This document shows positions 56,867 through 64,000 of a stretch of 64,000 nucleotides of DNA, one piece after another (the stretch's first letter is position 1; every line of letters starts with the position of its first letter). This DNA comes from Patiria pectinifera. Taxonomy: Eukaryota; Echinodermata; Asteroidea; Valvatida; Asterinidae. The translations under genes were made by a program, and so were the position numbers. The notes beneath the pieces were generated by a model, which saw nothing but the letters and a program-made list of their open reading frames with translations, did no database searches and was not told the DNA's origin. The DNA is taken from positions 31,051,366 through 31,115,365 of the forward strand of contig CM057135.1 in assembly GCA_029964075.1 (NCBI GenBank), given 5' to 3'.

Positions 56867-57154
56867 AACATGTTAGGGCCTAAGCGTCCACGCCCGCTTC
56901 CTTTTTGGAGGCTGCCTCCTTTTTTTAAATTGAAAAAAAAAAAATTGCCCATGTAAAGCTGGTATGTCATTTCCTGAGTCCAGGTGGCAGCCATTTTGCA
57001 TTTAAAAACAAAAGCTGGCGGCCATCTTATAATATAGCTCGGCCGGTCGTTTTGGAAAATGGGTCGGGCCGCACTCGGGCGGCCATTTCGGGGGGGAAAC
57101 GGGGCCTCCTTCCCTTTTTTGTCAAAAAGCAGGGACGATATTAAAAACATGTTT
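56867..57154 (-). repeat. MITE-like element with AAACATGTT ends (copy 2, reverse)
   Basis: It is the reverse-oriented relative of the element at 42800. It shares aaagctggtatgtcatttcc and tgagtccaggtggcagccat with that copy's complement, and ends aaacatgttt. Ends and core agree, but homopolymer-rich parts have diverged. Confidence 0.75.
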
Positions 57155-58223
57155 ATTTGGCCTTATACAGTTCTATCAGAAAATAAATATGACTCCTCGA
57201 GGTTTATCATGGAAGTTTTGGATTAGACTTTATAATCGGAAACATCGAGTCACTGTTACAAATAATTCGGAGCTGAGAAGTTAATTGTGTCCTTTTACCT
57301 TATCTACAGGGGGAAAAAAAATGTCGACCGTTCATAGAGTAATATACAATGCGCTTCTTTCACGACCCCGCCACTCGCGGTCCACGCCCCCCCACACCCC
57401 AGATACTCGCCATACACTTCGGCCGAGATTGAATACAGGCCCATACGCGGGGAGGGGGGGGGGGGGCTCGCTCGAATCCCCTATAGGTGCCGCCGATAAA
57501 TTCCGCTTTTGATAACCCACATGGTAGGGGAACAGTGGTAGGAAACCTTACTTAGATTGCACTTGAATAGGAACATCCATTTGGACCCCCGCCGAATGGC
57601 GCTCAGTCTCGCGCACTATCAAGTTCCACTTTTGACGGCCCCGCCCCCCAAATGGGATCACAAAACTGAGGACCGTTACTCAACCCCCGGATAAGATAGT
57701 AAACCTATCACTCGCGTTCCATTCCGGCATTGGCCTCGCCAGGATTTTTTTCTAGAGGGGGCAAAGCACATTCCCCCCAAAGAAATCCCTGTAAGTTTTT
57801 ATTTTATTTTATTTTTTTATTTATTGTAATTTGTAACGAGGGTAGTCAAGTTCCAGCATAATAGGCCTATTCTCGATTTATCATCAATTTCGAGAGTAGT
57901 CAGGGACATCTTCCTAGTTCCTACCCCCTCCCAAACCCAATAAATTAACTGCAATATGAATTTTTTTTCTCTCTTCAGTTTTTTGCCTTTCCGGGGGGGG
58001 GGGGGAAGCGCCCCCCTCCCCCTCGCGACGCACATGAATCCCGGATAGTTCGATCGGTGTCTTTTCGAGGAAGTGCCGCGCCTGTAGTCGCGAATTTCAT
58101 GACGTTGTTGTTGACATATCTGTAGTCGTCTGGTACCTGTTCAGCTCAACGCGTAAACGCACACCGTAACTGCGTACCAAAGATCCCGGGTCTAAACTAC
58201 TTGTGTCACGTCACCGTGTCACC

Positions 58224-61200
58224 ATGGCGGACGACGAAGGACCTATCATCATGACGGACAAGGTAAGAAAAAATGTTGGATCTTTGCCACAAGAACAAAT
58301 GAGAAAGCTACCGAGGACATGAGAAAGGAAGGAAAACGTGTGTGGCAGCATGGTGGTAGTATCAGCAAAATTGCACAGGCAGTCCTCATCTTTAGGGTCA
58401 AATATTCAGACACTGTAAAAATGTCAATTGCTTTCGAAATTTGAGTTTCGTTTTTCATAAGTCATATGCAGTACAGTCACATTCAGGGTGACCGTAAGGT
58501 CAGAGCCAAATTCTGCTAAATGCACATCAAAAATCTGTCAGATTTATAAAAAAATCTGCCAAATTCCCCAGAATTACTCGAAATACACTATTAACACTGA
58601 AAATCACATGCAGATTGGTAGTATTGCCTTAATTAAGATTCAAATTACATAATATTAATAAACAATCTAGTCAAGATGTTGTGAAATTATTGGTATAATG
58701 GTAAATATATTAGATAGTGGATATTTTGCCGGAGGAAATGACGGCAAACTAACGTTTACTAAAGGTTTGCCGGCAGCAATCCATATCAACAGAGGGCGCT
58801 GTACTCTTTAAGATAGGGCTGAATTATAAGATGTATTAAATTCCCATCAAAAGTTGTGTAGCACGGTTGGTGTAGTGGTTAAGCTGAAGCTCTTGTGAGC
58901 GGGATGACTCGGGTTCGATCCCGATCGCCGCCACATTTTTAAGTTTTTTTTCCCATCCCCAAATAAATAAGACTATTCTTCTTTTATTATTTTAATACGT
59001 CTCAAACATTTTATTGCAGAGTATTACATTTTCTTTTTCAGATTTGTGGCTCTGGAGGATTTTTTTTAAAAGGGAAATAAAGTCCGAAATTATAAAATGG
59101 TCTGAATCCCATCTTGTGAATACGAGGTTACAACGATAATATTGGCATGGAGCCAGACTAAAATTGGTCAGCGGAAAATGTTTAAGTACAAAAAAACAGT
59201 GACTGCGCATGTTCAGTGCATATCCGGCAAACTAACATTTACTAAAGGTTTGCCGTCTCCGGCAAAATATCCACTGCCAATATATTATTGGGCAAAACGC
59301 GGATCCGGCTGTGACAAAGTCCGTTTTCCAGTGAACCTCAACACCAAGACCAGCCAACCTGTCCCATTATGCAAGGGTTTGTTTGAAAGGATTGAAGCTT
59401 TTTTTTAAACAAATGTAGGCCTACACTTTTTTGTTCAAATTGCTGTTTTTCTGTCAAATAACCAGTTTTTGCAGAATTCTGCCAGAAATCTTCCAAAAAA
59501 ATCCATTCTGTCAAATTTTCTGTCAAACTCATTTTTTTAACAAAAATTCTGTCAAAGTTAGCCGAAAATCGGCTAAAACGGTCGCCCTGGTCACATTATG
59601 ACATGACATAAATGGGCAGGTTGGTGGGACACTTTGTCCAGCTAGGTTAAAAAGAGGCGTTTGTGAAAATAATTGTATTTGTATCAAATAACTAATATGC
59701 CTACATGCAGATGCAACATTGTACTAGTATTTAGACACCGACCACTTTGTCAGTTTGTGAGTTTGTTGGAAAACCCCGGCCGCCCATTTTGTTGGATCTG
59801 GGAATTCCCGTTTTTATTATCATGATTTGATTATTTATTTAGCCTAGCTAAGTTTTTTTTTACATGTTTCCTATTAAGCTAATTGTATTCAAAGTCTATG
59901 TGAGGCAAAATATTTTATTAATTATCAGCCCTAAATTTAATATTTGTTTTGGGTCGTCTTATCAAATTTTGTGTAGTATCGGACACCTCTATTTTTTACT
60001 TGTTCTGTTCAAAAGCGAAGGAGTGTCAATTCCAAAATTACTTTTGCAGCCTCCAGCAGTCTTTGTTATTTAGATAATTAAACTCTTTAAGGTTCTATAA
60101 ATTTTATGAATACTTTGGATGAAAATGTGACTTTTTACCTGTTTTTTGCAGTAGTGACGTGCGGGTCACTGAAGTTCAGAGACTATTTCCTGTTTGCGGA
60201 AGTTTTACCCCCATAATTTCCCACATAAAACAGAACCCTGCATTCTTTCTACAAAATTAAGCCTGCCTATATTGAACATGGTATCTTAGCAAACTGTTCA
60301 GGTGAGTCCAAACAAATAAGCGACTTTTCGTGCTTTTATCATCGCCAAAATATTAAGTGAAGTCCCGAAACAGGACTGTCTTTTTGTTCTCTTGTATGGA
60401 ACAGGGTCCTAAACTGCATGATTACCCCAAATTTAATTATTCTCCTAATTCCCCAATTTAATTTTGGGACTTCCTACAGACCCCTGGAGATGAGGATCCA
60501 GAACTTGGTCTTACAAATAGTGTACCTCCTCCCCCTGACTATGGCACGAGTGTGAAACCTGCTGATCCTTCCATTGAAACTCCACCCCCAGCTTACGATG
60601 AAATTGCACAAGGTATGTGTGTTAAAAGTCATGTCTCATGTACTGTATTCCCATGTTTGAGCATAACTTTAAAGCTAGCTTAACCAAGAATAGAAATGCT
60701 TGATTCTAGATTGACAAGTCAGGGTTTCCTTTGGAGAGTATTGTGAGTTCATTGCATCTGAATGTCAGAAAAAAAGAGATACAGGGAGGGGTAGTTTTCA
60801 TGTGAATTTGTAACTGAGATCAAATTTAGTCATCTCAGTTTCAAAGGGAAACTCAACGTTGCGGACAGTATACTCTGCCCGTCGTCAGGGAAGGGGTTCC
60901 AACAGAGAAGGGGTGTTATTATTATTATTATTAATCATTTCTGGTAATGAAACCAAGGATTCCTCAAAAGCGCCCAAGGCACTGTAGCTCGCAAGCCTGA
61001 AGAAACCTGTAGAGAGAAGACAATGAGAAGAAGTTACAGTTTTAGAGGTGGGAGGAAAAGCCCAGAAGAATATTTTGGGGAAAACCCACGGAATCAGGCA
61101 GGGACTGAAAACCCAATCCACATATTGGCCCAGGCGGGATTCAAATCCGGGTCACAGCGGTGGAAGGCGAGGAAAGTACCGCTACGCCAACCTGACTGCC

Positions 61201-63042
61201 CTTAATGTAGTGTGACTGGAAGCAGTGAAGGGCGTGAAGGACCCAGTATCTCCTGCTCTGGTTCCACAGTTGCATCATTCACGCCCTTCACTGCTGGAAT
61301 CCCTTCAGTCTCCTGACGACAAGCAGAGCGTACTGTCCCAAACGTTGAGTTTCCCCAAGTTTCTTTTAAGAACCTCACAAACTCACAAAAGAGATTTGTC
61401 AATGATACTACTCTAACCTTCACCTTATTAGTAAGGTAAGACTAATATAAATCAACTTGAACACAGTCTTGGCCTATACCTTCATATTCAAAAAGCTGCC
61501 AAAAGAGTTTGGTAGTGCTTACTACCTTCACTACGTATCTGACAAAACTCTTTCAGATATTTAACACAGTATTAGGCTGTGTTCCTGATGAATGTTGTTT
61601 TGTAATGATTTCTTAATTTTGTTCTTGACAGATGCCCCACCTTCCTACCAGGACATTTTTGGCAAGATGAAAGATGCCAAGAATACATCCTCCACTCCGG
61701 CGCACTTTCTAGTCAAAGTCATCAGCATCTTACTCAACACAAGTATGCATGAGCAGTTTTAGATTTTTAGATGTAATACCATCCCAGAAATGAAGGAGAT
61801 GTGAAAAAAAACCCCGTAAATGTATCAAATGAATGTATCAATGTCTCATATTGCTGTGTCCTTTTGTTGGTTTCTTGAACTTCGATTTGACCTACAAAGT
61901 TGAACAGATTGTAATGTATGGTAGGAGGAAAAATGTCTTGTAATTATTGTGTTCTTAATTCTTGTTCTGTTTTACAGTTGTTGTCACAGTTGTCCTGGGT
62001 ATAATGCTGGCTATTCCTATCGCTATGATTGTAGTTGGTAAGAGTTTACAACACAAGTCTTTTTTTTGGTTTTCAAAATTGGTTGGTATTCCAATTAATT
62101 CAGATATTTAACCGTGGTTTTTGTAAAGTAAATTTTTAGACAAAATTCCAAACATTTTTGGATGAATTGAATGATGAACTGATAAATCTAATTATCAAAT
62201 AAAGTGAATGTATCGGAGCCCAAAAGTGCAACGTATCAAAGATAAACAAATAATTGTAATTTCTAACAAATATTTTTGAAGACGATGGCACTTTGCATTA
62301 ATAATCAAATTAGATGTGCGTATGCCGCTTTAAAAGTTTTTAAATATTTTGTTTTACCCGCAGGTGCCATATACATAAATGATTGTCCCGTTGAGCCTAA
62401 GATCCCCATCTATTTGGTAGTGACTGGATCCTTCTACATCCTGAAATCAGCCATTGATCTGATCGTCAGGTGCAAGAGGAGACAAGACCAAGACCCTGAA
62501 GGCAATAATGAGGAAGAACCGGAGAACAGAAAAGAAAACACTTTCAGTCGTCTCATAGGATGCTTCCTCTTTGCATTCTTTATTGCTGGTAAGTTTTCCT
62601 GTTTTCCTTTGAAACCTTTGCCAAACTTCACTGTTTGGTTTAGCAAAGAGATTAAATGAAACAGGATTTACATCCGTACTACCTATGATACTGCCCTAAC
62701 AAGTAAGTTTTGAAGCGAAACAAGACATTTATTATTGGGTTTTGAAAAGTGTATGCGACTATCCTGGCAAATTAAAGAAGACTTTACTTAAAGAGCACAT
62801 ATTTGGTGGGATTATATTTGGTTTGTTTGATTTTATAATTGTTATTTTCCGTTTGATTGCTAGGTAACGTGTGGGTGTACAGGAACTATCCACCGAGTGA
62901 CCACAGCGGCGACGCTAATTACTGCTTTGGTCCGTTGTACTACTTTGCCTTTTGGATCATAACAAGTTGCTACATCCTGGTTGCATTAGCATGCTGCTGT
63001 GTCTGCTGTGCTGCAGGTGCAACTGCTGCTGTTAGTGAGTGA
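58224..63042 (+). CDS. TMEM272-like four-pass membrane protein, paralogue 3
   Basis: Exons 58224-58262, 60480-60612, 61632-61742, 61978-62037, 62364-62588 and 62864-63042 join to 248 residues. The start context is near-ideal (accATGg). The tail holds three PPxY motifs (PPPPDYG, PPPAYD, APPSYQ), then FGKMKDAKNTSSTP. Membrane segments are TVVLGIMLAIPIAMIVVG, KIPIYLVVTGSFYI, LIGCFLFAFFIAGNVWVY and YYFAFWIITSCYILVALACC. The signature is YINDCPVEPKIPIYL, the copy closest to the TMEM272 consensus. The cytosolic loop is highly charged (KRRQDQDPEGNNEEEPENRK), and the short cysteine-rich C-terminus ends AAGATAAVSE. Intron 1 (2.2 kb) is inflated by nested transposons and intron 2 by a foldback element. 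Confidence 0.88.
58705..59285. repeat. Nested inverted-repeat element inside the hAT element
   Basis: atatattagatagtggatat (continuing tttgccgg) at 58705-58732 matches the reverse complement of 59259-59285. Just inside both ends lies a 31-bp hairpin word (cggcaaac ... gtttgccg at 58742-58772 and 59225-59255) in the same orientation. The two copies differ at one or two bases. Confidence 0.7.
58861..58935 (+). repeat. tRNA-derived SINE head
   Basis: tggtgtagtgg matches the pol III A box and ggttcgatccc the B box at tRNA-like spacing. The T stem and acceptor stem do not pair properly and the 3' side runs into T-rich DNA, so it is not a functional tRNA. It is the innermost layer of the nested insertions in intron 1 of TMEM272-like paralogue 3. 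Confidence 0.65.
60846..61355. mobile_element. Foldback element with ~44-bp arms
   Basis: gggaaactcaacgttgcgga...gtcgtcagg (60846-60889) is inverted at 61312-61355 with about six mismatches. Within it, agcagtgaagggcgtgaa (61221-61238) is a perfect 18-bp inverted repeat of 61278-61295, and 61130-61200 is a tRNA-like segment on the reverse strand. It lies in intron 2 of TMEM272-like paralogue 3. Related fragments occur at about 11180-11235 and 18785-18830. Confidence 0.72.
61130..61200 (-). repeat. tRNA-derived SINE fragment inside the foldback element
   Basis: On the reverse strand, TGGCGTAGCGG fits the pol III A box, and GGATTTGAATCCC is a B-box-like word about 40 nt later. The stems are degraded. 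Confidence 0.55.
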
Positions 63043-63186
63043 AAAACTGAAGCAAGTTTGGAGAAATCACTCTTCAAACTGTTGTTTCCGATCTGATAAA
63101 GCTGCTAAGCAGACAAAGATGCTTACTGGTTACCAACTGATTATCTATCAACATGTCATGGGATATCATAGAGTTATATTTAAAAC

Positions 63187-63509
63187 CTAGAGAGCACTTT
63201 CCCTGTACGCGCATGTGCCGACATGGACGCGCAACCGCCATATTTTAGATGGAACAATGGAAGACATTTGAATTGTTTTCTAAATAAAGCGCTTGCGTGC
63301 GTACGTATGACGTACGTACACCTTGCATTCAGAGACTGAGTGCACTTGCGCAGTTTGTTTACTTTGACTGAGCTGATGACGTTTCCAAGCCGTTGCTAAG
63401 CCTGGCAGGGCTTATGACCAATCCTGATTGGTCCACCTAAGGTATGGTGGCAGCACGTCCATGTTGGCATGTCCGCGTGTGCGCGTTGTATACGGAGTGC
63501 GCCCTCTAG
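63187..63509. repeat. MITE-like element just downstream of paralogue 3
   Basis: The ends ctagagagcact and the reverse complement of gcgccctctag pair. The similarity continues over about 60 bp (cgcgca...gacatggacg...ccgccatat), imperfectly. A pol II polyadenylation signal (aataaa, 63283-63288) lies inside the element, about 240 bp after the stop codon of TMEM272-like paralogue 3. Confidence 0.6.
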
Positions 63510-64000
63510 TTTTTGAAATATAACTCTTATGTGGGATATATATCAGTCAGTTGTGACAGGCACCCTGCTCAATTTTATGTAGCAGAATAAGTTACTATGT
63601 ATGATTTTTCTGTTAAGTAGCTCCAATATCTAGGTTGACGTCTGACTTTCAAATTAAATTTTCTTCAATTGTTTTTTGTTTTTTTATATGAAGGGTATGA
63701 ATCAGGAGATTGGTTTTCACTCAGATACATGACATTTATTTTCATCAATGGCAGACTACTTGTGGAAAGAAGATTGTCTATCACCCTTACCTATTTTCTC
63801 ACAGGATCTGTTTGGGGCTAAATAACACTAGTAGTTTGTTCTTTTTCACAATGTACAGGTTAACAGGTGGGAAGCAAGTTCAGTTAAATTTTCATTAGTG
63901 CAATGTCGCCTTGAATTATGTGATTCAGCTTTCATTTTATTGTTAAGTGGTCTTCAGTCTTTAATAAAAAAAGAAGAGTTTTTGGAGCAAATTATGTTTA
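63510..64000. other. 3' flank, nothing recognised
   Basis: A/T-rich DNA without an exon I can support. One aataaa at about 63963 could be a distal polyadenylation signal for paralogue 3. Confidence 0.4.

Larger units (their letters stand above)
55477..58223. other. Gap between TMEM272-like paralogues 2 and 3
   Basis: It contains several C- and G-homopolymer tracts (about 55610, 55690, 57460, 57995) and one placed MITE (56867-57154). The last ~170 bp before 58224 are GC-richer with many CpGs and probably include the promoter of paralogue 3. No exon is supported. Confidence 0.5.
58476..59597. mobile_element. hAT-type nonautonomous element with perfect 8-bp target duplication
   Basis: GTCACATT at 58476-58483 and again at 59590-59597 flanks an element of 1,106 bp. 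It starts CAGGGTGACCGT and ends ACGGTCGCCCTG, inverted termini with one mismatch. Eight-base duplications and CAGGG-like ends are typical of the hAT superfamily. The subterminal regions are rich in tctgtcaaa/aaatctgcc repeats. There is no transposase frame. A second inverted-repeat element and a tRNA-derived SINE are nested in its middle. Confidence 0.85.

Noticed and set aside
57290-58060. Possible CpG-rich exon or gene with G/C homopolymers
   Set aside because: Only short frames, interrupted by homopolymer runs; looks like decayed repeat DNA or low-quality sequence.
58861-58935. Functional tRNA gene
   Set aside because: A and B boxes fit, but the T stem (g-g clash) and acceptor stem fail.

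Overview
This is an intron-rich, AT-rich animal nuclear genome window. Every protein-coding gene in it has GT-AG introns, and all of them have clear vertebrate relatives: cytoplasmic dynein-2 heavy chain, a PGAP2-family protein, the ubiquitin ligase UBE3A and TMEM272-like membrane proteins. The introns and intergenic DNA are crowded with short inverted-repeat transposons and tRNA-derived SINEs, including one tail of the 'gcgctatataaatacagttattatt' type. That pattern suggests a marine invertebrate deuterostome such as an echinoderm, hemichordate or lancelet. The species itself is an inference I cannot confirm from sequence alone.

Layout. (1) 186-29392, + strand: the C-terminal two thirds of DYNC2H1, reconstructed as 49 in-phase exons (2,894 residues) from the end of the linker through AAA1-AAA6, the stalk and the C-terminal domain. 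The 5' part lies outside the window. (2) 29393-32287: gene-free space between two convergent genes. (3) 32288-34071, - strand: a five-exon PGAP2/FRAG1-family gene encoding 311 residues. (4) 34942-41999, + strand: UBE3A, divergent from (3). It has an N-terminal AZUL zinc module, a central domain and a full HECT domain with its catalytic cysteine, and its probable ATG is split by an intron. (5) 42000-47494: a repeat-rich gap. (6) 47495-63042, + strand: three tandem paralogues of a four-pass TMEM272-like family. They share intron phases and two exact exon lengths. Each carries two or three PPxY motifs in its N-terminal tail.

Functional links. DYNC2H1 is the retrograde intraflagellar transport motor. 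PGAP2-family proteins act in GPI-anchor lipid remodelling. UBE3A is a HECT-type E3 ligase. These neighbours do not obviously form one pathway. The TMEM272-like cluster is the least described part: its PPxY tails suggest, by inference only, recruitment of WW-domain proteins such as NEDD4-class ligases to membranes.

The most unusual DNA structures are: a 178-bp tandem triplication of the 3' end of a DYNC2H1 exon together with its splice donor; an intronic copy of part of another DYNC2H1 exon inside a small inverted-repeat element; a 10-bp satellite-like array abutting a splice acceptor; a long near-perfect hairpin carrying a histone-type stem-loop; and nested transposons, including a hAT-type element with a perfect 8-bp target duplication.
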